Shown here piece by piece: positions 59,052-63,769 of a DNA stretch of 64,000 bases; the stretch's first letter is position 1; each line of letters begins with the position of its first letter. The notes under the pieces are model-generated. The model did not search any database. It was given only the letters and a program-made list of their open reading frames with translations, and had not been told where the DNA came from. The translations under genes were made by a program, and so were the position numbers. This DNA is from Lucinisca nassula (taxonomy: Eukaryota; Mollusca; Bivalvia; Lucinida; Lucinidae), in the NCBI GenBank assembly GCA_963580285.1, contig OY757011.1:199533644-199597643 (forward strand). Reading direction: 5' to 3'.

Positions 59052-62000
59052 GAATATATGTACGTTTAACCCTTGATTGTATAGTATGAGCTCATTTAAT
59101 CAGCATTTGTATCAGTTATGGTACCCTGGGGAACACCAAAAACACAATTCATTTTGAGCGTTCATTAACAATTCAATCGGATTTTATTAAAAAAATATAT
59201 TTCATTTCTTAACAGGCGTTTTTGCATTTAAAGTAATCCTAAAGCCTGCTGAAGCTTATTATGACAAAGATTGTTGAAATGGCAAGTAAAATGGATGGTT
59301 CTTCCACTTGACTCTCTGAACTGATGCAGTCTACTTAAAAAGTTTGAAAAGTCTGATTGTCATACCTGAGTTTGAAAAGTCTGATTGTCACACCTGAATG
59401 GCACAGCTTGCTTGAATGGCCAAGAGTAATGATGTTTATTATGGTTGAGCCAGGTATGTCATAACACCACGGACAATATTTTCTGATCGTTTGGCTCACT
59501 GTATACACAGATTACTGTAGACAAAATGAAAACACAATTGTGTTGGTTCTTTTGTCACTCTAACAATGCCTCCGCAAAATCTGAACTAAAGCACAAACAA
59601 ATGTAGCCAGCTGTGCAAATCAGTGTCAAAAAGTTATATTCTTAAATATGATGAGCAAAGGGTATATTTGCTATCAGTATTATAGAAAAATATAAAGCCA
59701 GCTGCAGATTTTGGCTCAGAAATATGCTAATTGTACAGCTAGCAGCTGATTTACGCCATTTGCAAAAATTGATGAATACAGAGCTAGAAAACTTATCATA
59801 GATGGCAAGTACTGCATACAGATGACTATAAATGCGAATGGTTTTACAACAACTAAATATAATACAAGCTATCAAATGAATTAGTCACACCAACTTGCCT
59901 TCTATCTATTTCATTTAGGGAAGTGTTTACCAAATGACCAAATGCCAATTTTACAACTAGTTATAGTGTGATTAGCTCTGCATTTATTTTGAAGACAAGG
60001 ACATTGTAGCTTACACTTTTGCAGATGTTATAATGAATCTAGAAAAAAAATGCAGAAAATGATCTCACAAAACCTTTGTTGGGGGAGCGGAGTGTGAGTC
60101 TCTTTGACCAAGTGATGTAAGAAAAAATTAACAACACATGAACCGATCAATCATTAGAAAAAATCGATAAATCAGTCTGTCCCTTCACAGTTGGCAATTT
60201 ATTGGCTGCTGTTCTTTATTTTAAAGAAAATGACAACAACAAAAATAATTAAAGAAAGAAATAGGAATATGAAAGTAATTTATTAAGCAGATTCAATCTG
60301 TCATTGCATATTACTGACATCAAGTGTCCTTGTACTGCAGTGTTAAAACATATACAGAAAGACCAAATAAAACAGGGTAAAAAGATCCACCTTGTCTTAG
60401 TCCTATTGTGCCATAATGTAATTTTTTCAGGATTATCATTTTTGCAATTCTGTCAACATTAACATTCATCATGAACAGTGCATGAATGCATTTTATTTTT
60501 TCTCTTTAAAATGTTTGGATTGAACTTGTATACTATACTATGCTAATGTATGTTCTCATTTACTTTTTAAAAGTCAAACTAAAACTCCTGTCTGTAAACA
60601 GTGTCTTTTTTTTTGGGGGGGGGGGGAGGGGGGGGGGGAGTTTTTATTACAGAATGCCTATGCTAAGCTTTGTGTGCTAAGGTGGCACTAACTGGTCATT
60701 AAAAACACAATGAAACTACATTTTAAGGAAATCTTGTCCCCTTATATTGCAAATGATTTTAGCACAAAAATAGACCTGAACCAAAATCTAGCTGTCAAAA
60801 ACAATGTTACCGGTTTCTGACTTTTTTGAAATTTGTTTGATATACAGAGGATATATGTGGCCTATTTTATATGCAATATCTTGGGGTGACAAGATCAGTA
60901 ACACCTCGAATACTTATGATGAAATTCTCTTTTTTTATCAATTTTCATGAAAAGTAGAAGAAATTTTGTAAATAAATTCATCAGAAAAATTAAAAGACAT
61001 AGACACATTTACATTTTTTGTATTCGATTAATCCTTATAGAGTTCTGTTGCCAATCAAAGCAACAAAATTTGAAAATAATCATACCTATTGATTTAAGAC
61101 TAAAAAGTTCACAGGTGTGTATGACCTCTACAGTGGACTACCCCAGGGAGCTCTCCTGAGGCCTACAGTAATGTATCAAATGAAACAAAGTTATATATAT
61201 AGTTGATAGTCCTCAAGTAAACAACAACTGAAGTTTCAAGAAAATCTGTGCGTGGGCAGATTTGGAACTCCCCCTTTATCATGAATTGTACAACATGCTA
61301 CTGTGCATATACATTCCAACAACTTAATTACCTACTGTGTACCAATTTTAACCCTTCTCTTGCTGAATATTCAATTAAGCCACACCCATTTCCGACTTTG
61401 AACCAATCAGATTATTTGAAGTAATTTATTCCTACATATTCATAAACTGAATGTCAAACAGTGCAGATCCTGATCAGATGGCTTCTTCAGAAGCCATCTG
61501 ATCTGGATCTACACTGTTTGCAAAGATAGGGGTTGTCGTGAACAGCATGATAAGGGTTAAATCCCATTTGGATGGAATCAGTTTATTTGTGTGCTTCATG
61601 ACTTTTACCCTAAACTAAGAGTTTTGGTTCGCTAACATTGCTTGGTAGTAACTATAGTCTATTTCGAATGTCTCAGTAATTGTGTGCTGTCGGTTTCAGC
61701 TCTGCGTGGAAGCATCATGCAGCCCATCTATTTCTTCAAGCCCTGATAGTCGGGGGCCGTTTTACCATATGTATTAGTGTTGGGACAGTTAGGCCTAAAC
61801 AAACAGTGTAAACCTGGATGAGATGCTGCAGAATGTGACGTTTCATAAGAGTCTCTGCTTGCCATTCATTCTGACAGCTATTTTCAGACACAACACCTGA
61901 TAGTCAGTTGTCCTCATTCGACTTTTAGAACAAATGAGCCCCGCCAAGCGAATTTGTGTCTTCGAGCATTCCATCATGACACATTTTAACTGCGCATGCC

Positions 62001-62267
62001 AAGCCATTCAGAGGGGCCAGGGATATGGCTTTCTATCTGAAGCTTCCTCTTGATTCACTGCTTGTATGAGCGAGCAGCGAAGGTTCTGGCGAGACTGCGC
62101 GGAAGCGCAGGCTCGCCTGAACCTTCGCTACTCGCATAGGCGATAAGTACCAAAATCGCTTGATGGGGCCCAAATATGGTAAAGAGTTGAGGTGTCCAAA
62201 TATTTATGGTAATACAGTATGAAAAGCATTTTTGTGTCATGCAGAAGATTCACCTGTTTTTCTCTGA

Positions 62268-62310
<43 letters not shown>

Positions 62311-62535
62311 ACAGCATCATAAATGAAAAATTACTTGAAAATGCTGTCTGTTTATTGTCATAAGCATTGGAAGAGACAACTATTGTTACTCACATGTCAC
62401 CGTTGATATCTTGCACAAGCATGAGATATCTCTGAACCATCAGTAAGTATCTGATATCTCCTGATGCTGCGTAATAGTGTAGAGCCTCTGTCGTCTGTCT
62501 CATTGTTTTCAACATTGATTGCACGTCTCGTAAAC
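29072..62535 (-). CDS. NF-kappa-B p105/p100 (Relish-like) precursor, C-terminal half, ten exons
   Basis: Exons, in coding order: 62394-62535, 57609-57726, 56396-56618, 54921-55090, 52289-52388, 51143-51465, 47480-47636, 45151-45326, 35701-35806, 29072-29187. Every junction has GT..AG ends and the phases agree, giving about 543 residues. The protein has seven ankyrin repeats (IkB-like, cytoplasmic retention of Rel dimers), an acidic insert, a serine-rich linker, a death domain and a short tail. Ankyrin count, domain order and the death-domain end distinguish it from simple IkB. The Rel-homology DNA-binding half should be encoded right of 62535. Assignment to p105, p100 or Relish cannot be settled from this half. 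The last exon is the least certain. Confidence 0.85.
29188..29609. other. Intron, no feature recognised
   Basis: AT-rich intron sequence. Confidence 0.4.
29610..29958. repeat. Pogo/Tigger-like MITE with nested hairpin
   Basis: Ends CAGTCGAACTTCGATGGCT / AGCCATCGAAGTTCGACTG. In the middle a family E-like hairpin, GTGTGTACTCATTAGAATCG...TGATTCTAATGAGTACACAC, occupies about 29758-29810. No transposase. Confidence 0.75.
30103..30339. repeat. MITE family F, copy 1
   Basis: Ends GAGCCCCGCCAAGTGAATTTG / AAAATCTCTTGACGTGGCCC. Strong inner hairpin GCAGCGAAGGTTCTGGCGAG...CTCGCCTGAACCTTCGCTGC around GCGCGGATGCGC. Inserted in a 'gaccttgacctt' repeat whose halves continue on both sides. Confidence 0.85.
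30340..30760. repeat. Diverged tandem repeat of the 'gtgaccttgacctt' type
   Basis: About three units of 110-130 bp with GACCTTG(A/T)CCTTGA and CATATGAACCAAATCCAT-like segments, also to the left of the family F insertion. Confidence 0.65.
31031..31275. repeat. MITE family D, old copy
   Basis: CCCAGTTGTCCATAG at the left, TTTGAACAACCGGGCCC at the right, and the core GTGAGCAGCAACCGCAAAAGCC. Confidence 0.65.
31372..31610. repeat. MITE family E with perfect hairpin
   Basis: GTGGGTACTCGTTAGAACCG...CGGTTCTAACGAGCACCCAC at 31484-31539 within ACATAGATT / AACCTATGT flanks, plus the CTAAACCCCACTTTATATA segment of the family. Confidence 0.8.
31735..32045. repeat. Foldback element with about 100-bp inverted arms
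   Basis: The left arm includes ATTTCATGTAGGAGTCTTCTTGTAACAG...CATATGATCCAATGAAATT. It pairs with AATTTGATTGGATCATATGACC...CTGTTACAAAAAGATACC in the right arm. Confidence 0.8.
32342..32563. repeat. MITE family A, copy 4, reverse orientation
   Basis: TACCATAATGATCCT at the left, GGATTTTTACTGTA at the right, intact CTCCTGAAGGAG loop. A fragment of a second copy follows at about 32636-32712. Confidence 0.85.
33068..33285 (+). mobile_element. tRNA-derived SINE S3
   Basis: A-box-like CAGTCCAGTGGTAAAGCATC, B-box-like CAGTTTGACCCC, conserved-looking body GAGCAAGAGACTTTATCCACA and an ATT-rich tail (ATTATTATTATCATTATT). Confidence 0.7.
33320..33645 (-). mobile_element. tRNA-derived SINE S2, reverse copy
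   Basis: GGTATTGAAC-like B-box complement at about 33605, AACTGACAATTGCC and TTGAGCCGTCAGTTTACCTAA shared with 26585-26897. Confidence 0.6.
33756..34383. repeat. 190-bp direct duplication bracketing a family F element
   Basis: 33756-33948 and 34191-34383 are near copies (ACAAAAATATATAGATTATA...CCCAATAATCTATTG(G/A)TTATAC) lying on either side of the MITE at 33950-34185. Differences of several per cent show the duplication is not recent. Confidence 0.85.
33950..34185. repeat. MITE family F, copy 2
   Basis: Ends GAGCCCCGCCAAGCG / CGCTTGACGGGGCCC, closest to the consensus of the three copies. Confidence 0.88.
34409..35570. mobile_element. Pogo/Tigger-like DNA element, 1.16 kb, no transposase
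   Basis: CAGTTGAATCTCGTTATCTCG at the left and CGAGATAACGAGAGTCGACTG at the right, each flanked by TA. Further internal TCGAAC-rich sub-repeats lie near both ends. No frame resembling a DDE transposase; probably an internally deleted relative. Confidence 0.75.
35701..35806 (-). CDS. NF-kappa-B exon: death domain, last helix
   Basis: Acceptor TTTGTAG/GCTTG, donor AGTA/GTAGGT. ACGGTVTSLTNALSALKRDD then ALNILTHTDDPDSHS; the GGTV..L..AL signature closes p105-type death domains. A nearby alternative donor (GTATAA, 4 nt further) exists but would break phase with the proposed last exon. Confidence 0.85.
35826..36036. repeat. MITE family A, copy 5
   Basis: Inserted 20 nt upstream of the acceptor of the last death-domain exon. 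The loop is shortened (GACTGAAGGAGCAGTC). Confidence 0.85.
36073..36302. repeat. MITE family C, copy 1
   Basis: TTAACCCATTTAGTACCAG / TTTGGTACAGAAAGGGTTAA with the core CAAACAGTGCAGGCCCTGAT...ATCAGGGCCCCCACTGTTTG around CCGCAATTCTGCGG. Confidence 0.85.
36416..36560. repeat. MITE family C, copy 2, hairpin deleted
   Basis: Both ends (TTAACCCATTTTGTACCAAA; ACAAAATGGGTTAC) are present, but the central stem is gone and only GCAAACATTACAAA remains at the junction, a clean internal deletion. Confidence 0.75.
37240..37450. repeat. MITE family E, copy with weak stem
   Basis: AACACGCCTATAGAAGTATAA end, CCCGAAACCCGTCTTCATATAA, and GTGGGTACTCGTTAGAGCCG / GTTCTAACGAGTATCC. Confidence 0.65.
37796..38030 (-). 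mobile_element. SINE S5, reverse, 5' part decayed
   Basis: GGTTTTACGACCCTTTCAAAA and GCGAAAACCAGAGTATGCGG match the fuller copy at 41730-41955. Confidence 0.55.
38225..39268. repeat. Tandem array of about 320-bp units with GCGAGGCTTTGCCGAGCATT
   Basis: Three units (around 38225-38400, 38550-38740, 38870-39070) share AGGATCTTACATGAGTGCCC, GCGAGGCTTTGCCGAGCATT, CAAGATTCTATTTATCATATGACAT and, in two, GACGTTGTACATGTAACGTTACGG. It ends in a 42-bp doublet with GCGACGTCATATGATAAAT. Confidence 0.8.
39370..41238 (-). pseudogene. Non-LTR retrotransposon (LINE) reverse transcriptase, 5'-truncated
   Basis: RT with KPIYKKGDPKLPQNYRPITI, FVDFKQAFDSVW, GVRQGENLSPLLFSVYLNDL and the catalytic LLYADDTVMF, then a thumb region. 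After a frame change near 39900 there is a C-terminal domain with the zinc-knuckle-like CELCHKGLGDEFHYLLTC. Upstream endonuclease sequence is missing: homology stops at 41238, where unrelated MITE sequence begins. The 3' UTR runs to about 39370 without an obvious poly(A). Clade not determined. Confidence 0.85.
41270..41660. repeat. MITE family E with duplicated hairpin
   Basis: Two near-perfect hairpins in tandem (41390-41436 and 41492-41538: CACTCGTTAGAACCGCCTC / GAGGCGGTTCTAACGAGTG), linked by a repeated ATTTTAGAGCAGAAATAAGAAAAATAA-type segment. Outer ends: TTACGAAAACATGCCTATAC / TATAGGCGTGTTTTCAT. Confidence 0.85.
41730..41955 (-). mobile_element. SINE S5, reverse copy
   Basis: Minus-strand reading begins GGCTTACTGGATAAGAGCAC (A-box-like), has GTGGGTTCTAGCC (weak B box) and ends CTCTTGAAAGGGCTGTAAAACC. 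Confidence 0.65.
42141..42335. repeat. MITE family C, degraded copy
   Basis: TTAACCCAATTTGTACCTTA start, GCAAACAGTGTAGGTCCAAT core; the right end is not intact. Confidence 0.6.
42400..43720. repeat. Satellite-like array of 'GTGACCTTGACCTTGAGTC' units
   Basis: Seven or more units of about 160-310 bp with TTCAAAGTTTCAAACTCGTGA, GACCTTGACCTTGAGTCGGC and GACCAAAGTTTAATGAAAATC, punctuated by GGACGGACAGAYGGA runs. The last two units are almost identical (43090-43320 and 43400-43630). The short frames in it are not genes. Confidence 0.85.
43728..43856. repeat. MITE family C, 5'-truncated copy
   Basis: Only the hairpin CAAACAGTGGAGGCCCTGATG...CATCTGGGCCTGCACTGTTTG and the right end CACAAAATGGGTTAA remain; the left is replaced by the satellite. 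Confidence 0.8.
44155..44440. repeat. MITE family E, full copy
   Basis: TTACGAAATCACGCCTATAC / TATAGGTGTGTTTTTGTGAT ends, GTACTCATTAGAACCGCCTC / GAGGCGGTTCTAACGAGTA hairpin. Confidence 0.85.
44452..44625. repeat. MITE family A, copy 6, loop deleted
   Basis: GACTGCTCCTGAACTGGGTC: one arm of the stem is lost; the left terminus is also missing. Confidence 0.7.
45151..45326 (-). CDS. NF-kappa-B exon: death domain, first part
   Basis: Acceptor TTACCAG/GTGG, donor TTTGAG/GTAAAT. INLSKLLDPCKTGCDWLALA and DKLGL, then SPTRLLLTYFE: helices 1-5 of a death domain with the conserved DW and PT(R)LL positions. Confidence 0.88.
45352..45586. repeat. MITE family C, full copy
   Basis: TTAACCCTTTTTGTACCAAA / GTACTAAATGGGTTAA; core CAAAGAGTGTAGGCCCTGAT with CGCCGCAGAACGCGGC loop. 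Lies 26 nt upstream of the first death-domain exon acceptor. Confidence 0.88.
45980..46997. repeat. Second 'GTGACCTTGAC' array ending in a CCGGGGGTATA palindrome
   Basis: Three units of about 180 bp (AAATCTATCAAAGGGTTCAG; GCATCAATGAAATCTTTAGA; GTGACCTTGACATCAAGGTC), a (GGAC)n stretch, and duplicated GTATACTTCGTATACCGGGG at 46945-46997. TATACCCCCGG at 45988 is the inverted counterpart, so the array may be one element with termini. Confidence 0.75.
47295..47460. repeat. Palindromic MITE family G, copy 1
   Basis: GTTGGAAAAACAGGTAACCA...TGGTTACCTGTTTTTCCAA with a CCCCCTGACCTTTCAAGGTC loop, and outer TTTGCACTATCTGCTGGTTCC / GGAGCCAGCAAATAATGCAAA. Confidence 0.88.
47480..47636 (-). CDS. NF-kappa-B exon: end of repeat 7 and serine-rich linker
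   Basis: Acceptor CATTACAG/ATATTG, donor GTAAAG/GTTAGT. ILRILNGEPY finishes repeat 7. The linker contains SLEQTTSILSSLRLTSKESG and the hexamer ESGIGS, which matches the DSGxxS-type beta-TrCP phosphodegron of IkB proteins with Glu for Asp. A palindromic MITE lies about 20 nt past the donor. Confidence 0.82.
47747..48212. repeat. MITE family B cluster with a tandemly repeated half-element
   Basis: CTTTGCAAACAGTGTAGATC-GGCTTCTGAAGAAG units occur at about 47781, 47853 and 48037; the first two are an exact 73-bp duplication, the third has the complete hairpin and right end. Confidence 0.8.
48235..48397. repeat. MITE family D, partial
   Basis: TTTGAGTTGCAATAGCTACTTGC core and GCCTTTGAACAACTTGGCCCTG end. 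Confidence 0.65.
48411..48604. repeat. MITE family B, copy with shortened stem
   Basis: TTAATCCTTATCCTGCTG left end, GATCCTACCAGATGGGAAGC rearranged centre, AGCAGGATAATTG right end. Confidence 0.75.
48945..49178. repeat. MITE family D, copy of the back-to-back pair (left)
   Basis: GGGCCCAGTTGTTCAAAATG / CTGAACAACTGGGG with inner GTGAGTAGCTTTTTTACTCAC. The CAG/CTG-GGG ends resemble hAT termini. Confidence 0.8.
49175..49422. repeat. MITE family D, copy of the back-to-back pair (right)
   Basis: Begins GGGGTCAGTTGTTCAAAAC within four bases of its neighbour's end; ends TTTGAACAACTGGCCCCTG. Inner stem GAGCAGCTTTTGCGAAAGGC. Confidence 0.82.
49722..49890. repeat. Palindromic MITE family G, copy 2
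   Basis: Same structure as 47295-47460, 2.4 kb away in the adjacent intron; differs at a few positions, including CCCCTTGACCTTGAAAGGTC in the loop. Confidence 0.88.
49986..50765 (-). pseudogene. LINE reverse transcriptase C-terminal part, CR1/Jockey-like, 5'-truncated
   Basis: 257-codon open frame: WACKWGMRFQLVKCNIMQIT (RT palm/thumb after the catalytic box), SIKYLGVTISHNLRWNTHI, then KGLVRPILEYGSCIWDP and VQNRAARFVTGNY, the usual C-terminal conservation of Jockey-group LINEs. The catalytic YADD and everything upstream are absent, as expected from 5' truncation. The frame itself is undamaged, so the insertion is fairly young. Confidence 0.85.
50862..51092. repeat. MITE family A, variant copy
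   Basis: CAAACAGTGCAGGCCCAAATGAGACACC...GTGTTTCATCTGATCTACACTG core and ATATTTAGGGTAAAT end, the same variant as 61764-62219. Confidence 0.65.
51143..51465 (-). CDS. NF-kappa-B exon: acidic insert and start of ankyrin repeat 7
   Basis: Acceptor TTTGTAG/GTGG, donor GAAAAG/GTAAGG. GADPNTEN closes repeat 6. Next is an insert of about 80 residues very rich in Asp, Glu, Ser and Asn (DIDFDIDYDTDDSSADSDNN), then GLTPADFVGSNEK opens repeat 7. Vertebrate p105/p100 have an acidic loop at the same place; this one is longer. Confidence 0.88.
51545..51755. repeat. MITE family L, copy 1
   Basis: TGCCGTCTGCTTTGTTGTCTG / GAAGCAGACAACTGAAACAG outer inverted repeat, core CAAAACAGTGTGAACCCAGA / GGGCCCACACTGTTTC with a shortened loop. 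Confidence 0.65.
51894..52082. repeat. MITE family D, inner stem deleted
   Basis: GGGCCAGTTGTTCAAATCTA / TTTGAACAACTGGCCCC; the GAGTAGCTTTT hairpin is missing. Confidence 0.75.
52289..52388 (-). CDS. NF-kappa-B exon: ankyrin repeat 6
   Basis: Acceptor TTCCAG/GCTGG, donor GGCAG/GTAATG. AGANVNMKRFDGNTPLHVAC is followed by GRESVGMVALLMAG. Confidence 0.9.
52612..52837. repeat. MITE family A, copy 7, reverse
   Basis: The hairpin loop is expanded (CTCCTAAAGGAAAGGAGCAG). Confidence 0.82.
53467..54395. mobile_element. Foldback element built of GGACATTTGCCCCCCA repeats, 929 bp
   Basis: Inverted arms of about 220 bp (53467-53690 and 54180-54395), each with seven copies of GGACATTTGCCCCCCA or close variants at 15-35-nt spacing, the intervening words being conserved between the arms (ACTTAATCTTAAAATG; GCTTATTTTTGGTAT). 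A 9-bp target duplication CTAATTAAT flanks it (53458-53466 and 54396-54404). A SINE S5 fragment (about 53735-53880) and a family B MITE lie in the loop. The 9-bp duplication fits Mutator-like elements. No transposase. Confidence 0.85.
53893..54085. repeat. MITE family B inside the foldback loop
   Basis: TTAACCCTTATCCTGCTG left end; core CAAACAGTATAGATCCCCAT / ATGGGGATCCATACTG; right end degraded (ACAGCAGGTTA). Confidence 0.75.
54921..55090 (-). CDS. NF-kappa-B exon: ankyrin repeats 4-5
   Basis: Acceptor TTCCAG/GATTC, donor CTGCAG/GTAAGG. FTPVHLAAQNENLVAMKLLV, then GKTPLHHVVEVDELSIAAYL. A family B MITE begins 38 nt upstream of the acceptor. Confidence 0.92.
55129..55340. repeat. MITE family B, full copy near a splice site
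   Basis: TTAACCCATATCCTGCTG / GGAGGATAAGGGTTAA with the perfect stem AGTGTAGATCCAGATCAGAT / ATCTGATCTGGATCTACACT. Its left TTAA lies 38 nt upstream of the exon 54921-55090 acceptor, in the branch-point zone. Confidence 0.88.
55341..55790. other. Intron with a degenerate family C fragment
   Basis: 55360-55530 has a weak CAGGCCCTGATCAGACAC-like core; 55625-55680 contains GGTCTTAAAAACCACTTTTG..CCCAAAGACGGTCTC, also present near 28430-28495. No gene. Confidence 0.4.
55820..56285. repeat. Palindromic element with long AT-rich arms
   Basis: 56128-56200 (TTTACTTTTTTTCGATAAAT...AGAATTTTCACTCGTG) pairs with 56208-56278 (CACTCGTGAAAATTCTGATA...AAAAAAGTAAATA) around CTTCG. A smaller TATTTTCACACTGTGAAAATA palindrome pair lies at about 55840-55910. 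Confidence 0.8.
56396..56618 (-). CDS. NF-kappa-B exon: ankyrin repeats 2-3
   Basis: Acceptor TTTTTCAG/ACACC, donor GATG/GTGAG. TPLHLAVLTDQPGAIILL and STPAHLAVKYGKNECLAALL are textbook ankyrin consensus; ends in MRCYDG. Confidence 0.92.
56755..56990. repeat. Relative of the 29610-29958 pogo-like MITE, decayed
   Basis: GTGTGTACTCATGAAAATC / GATTCTAATGCATACACAC hairpin and TTTTCATGGTCCCAAAGGA, the same order as at 29750-29940. Confidence 0.5.
56990..57245 (-). repeat. SINE-like family S4, reverse copy
   Basis: TTTGATTTGAGGTTTAACGT at its 3' end through GCTCTGCGTGGAAGCATCAT. Confidence 0.65.
57256..57476. repeat. MITE family A, copy 8
   Basis: Full copy, TACTGTAAAAATCCTAAAAA / ATTACAGTA, with the CTCCTTCAGGAG loop. 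It lies 132 nt beyond the donor of exon 57609-57726. Confidence 0.88.
57609..57726 (-). CDS. NF-kappa-B exon: ankyrin repeat 1/2
   Basis: Acceptor TTTCCAG/GCC, donor CACCAG/GTAGG. Encodes PLHTALINEKYEVFQNLL and the linker to the next repeat, ending in NYNHQ. Confidence 0.85.
57857..58311. repeat. MITE family D interrupted by SINE S5
   Basis: GGGCCCAGTTGTTCAAAACA at the left, CAACAGCTACTCATTTTTTT core and TTTTGAACAAAAGGCTCC at the right; the SINE (57903-58129, reverse) is in between. Confidence 0.7.
58388..61279. mobile_element. 2.9-kb DNA-transposon-like element with TIRs, no recognisable transposase
   Basis: The left end AAAGGGGGAGTTCC...CTGCCCACGCACAGATTT (58389-58452) is inverted at the right as AAATCTGTGCGTGGGCAGATTTGGAACTCCCCCTTT (about 61243-61278). 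The interior is AT-rich and contains an (AT)29 microsatellite at 58988-59045, a G-run at 60616-60641 and no frame that resembles a transposase. Target duplication unclear. Confidence 0.65.
58988..59045. repeat. (AT)n microsatellite
   Basis: Uninterrupted TA/AT dinucleotides, about 58 bp. Confidence 0.95.
61348..61560. repeat. MITE family B, full copy
   Basis: Closest relative of 23538-23750 (both have TTAACCCTTCTC ends and GGCTTCTTCAGAAGCC loop), 38 kb away. Confidence 0.88.
61690..61765 (-). repeat. SINE-like family S4, short fragment
   Basis: CAGCTCTGCGTGGAAGCATC...GGGGGCCGTTTTA only. Confidence 0.6.
61764..62219. repeat. MITE family A variant split by family F
   Basis: GTGTTGGGACAGTTAGGCCT with a CAAACAGTGTAAACCTGGAT core before, and GAGGTGTCCAAATATTTATGG...ACAGTA after, the family F element. 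Confidence 0.78.
61936..62171. repeat. MITE family F, copy 3
   Basis: GAGCCCCGCCAAGCGAATTTG / AAATCGCTTGATGGGGCCC; flanked by AAAT on both sides. Confidence 0.85.
62271..62312. repeat. (ATC)n microsatellite
   Basis: About 13 perfect ATC units; 80 nt from the exon 62394-62535 donor. Confidence 0.95.
62394..62535 (-). CDS. NF-kappa-B exon 1 of the window: linker into ankyrin repeat 1
   Basis: Acceptor TGATTCAG/GTTTACG, donor GACAT/GTGAGT. Reads RDVQSMLKTMRQTTEALHYY then ASGDIRYLLMVQRYL, the start of the ankyrin array. Begins in phase with two bases of a codon from the next exon to the right. Confidence 0.8.
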
Positions 62536-62619
62536 CTGAATCAGCAGGACCAGAATTAGTCAAGATGTAACAAGAATAACCAAGAGACGGTTTTTCTTAT
62601 TTCTAAACAGAAACATATA

Positions 62620-62838
62620 TTAACCCATATATGACAATGGAATCTTCCACCTATTAAGTTTGGGGAAGTCCATTTCGAATAATAAGGGTGTCAGGTTTGT
62701 TTTGTTTGCAGTAAGTTTTACAAAAAGTTATGTTCTTTAAGCAAACCGTGTAGATCTAGATCGTTCTGACACATATGATCTGGGTCTACACTGTTTGCCA
62801 ATGTCCCATAAATAGGACACTAGGCATATATGGGTTAA
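62620..62838. repeat. MITE family C, divergent copy
   Basis: TTAACCCATATATGACAATGG / CTAGGCATATATGGGTTAA; stem CAAACCGTGTAGATCTAGAT / ATCTGGGTCTACACTGTTTG. Confidence 0.82.
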
Positions 62839-63082
62839 CCCCCTTAAGAAGCTGAGAAAAAATACATCTGAAAATGTCTTCTGCTTATGTTGTCTGCTAA
62901 ATTTTTTATGCAAAATATTTAAAAATATTTTTGTACACAGGCCAACAGTGTGGGCCCAAGTCAGACTAATCCTACAGGAGCAATCTGATCTGGGCCCACA
63001 CTGTTTCCAAAAAATTACTTTTAAGGTAACCGGCAGACGGCAAAGCAGACGACAATTGTCATGATTGGCATTTTATGGGTTA
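62838..63082. repeat. MITE family L, copy 2
   Basis: Core CCAACAGTGTGGGCCCAAGT / ATCTGGGCCCACACTGTTTC with a CTACAGGAG loop; GGCAGACGGCAAAGCAGACG near the right, TTAA ends. Confidence 0.7.
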
Positions 63083-63116
63083 ATATGGTACTTGTAAGAA
63101 CTGCCTCAATTAGATA

Positions 63117-63350
63117 AGATTAACCTATAAGATGCCAATCACAACTATTGCTGTCTGCTTTGACGACTGCTGGTAACTTTAAAGGTCACTTCTGCAAACA
63201 GTGTGGACCCAGATCAGGGAGCAGTCTGATCAGGTTACACTCTATTTGCCTGTATGCAAGTGCATGTTTTTTAAAGTTTTCAAGAAGATGCGGCAAACAA
63301 CAAATACAGATGACATTTTCAGATGCATTTTTGCATGGCATCGTAAGGGT
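63117..63350. repeat. MITE family L, copy 3
   Basis: GCTGTCTGCTTTGACGACTGC left part, CAAACAGTGTGGACCCAGATC core, opposite orientation to copy 2 just to the left. Confidence 0.65.
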
Positions 63351-63551
63351 GAAGATGTTTTATTGCCTAAAAATATAGCGATGGGGCTGGGCTACAAGTT
63401 CTCACAGCATTACGGGTAGTTACAGCCCTTCCCCTAGGAAGAATAGAAAAATAACAAAGAGTACCCCACAATTATCCCTGTTCTTCCATGAAATGAACAC
63501 CATTGAAAACCCCACTTTATATCAGAGAAAAGTTAGATTTTCAAGGGTATA

Positions 63552-63769
63552 GTATAATGATCTTAAGTTTTGGGACAGATAGGCCTAAGCAAACAGTACA
63601 GGCCCTGATCAGACTGCTCCTGAAGGAGCAGTCTGATCAGGGTCTACACTGTTTGCCATTCCGTCTGTACCTTTTGAACTCCTTGCTGGAACGTGAAACA
63701 ATTTGTCCAAATTTAAGGAGAAATATGGCAAGTGCTTACGGTGTCAGAATTTTTAGAATTTTTACAGTA
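63552..63769. repeat. MITE family A, copy 10, reverse
   Basis: Ends TAGTATAATGATCTTAAG / GAATTTTTACAGTA; stem GACTGCTCCTGAAGGAGCAGTC perfect. Confidence 0.85.

Noticed and set aside
59642..59875. 77-codon minus-strand ORF as a possible transposase remnant of the 2.9-kb TIR element
   Set aside because: Composition is hydrophobic and no DDE, zinc-finger or THAP pattern is visible.
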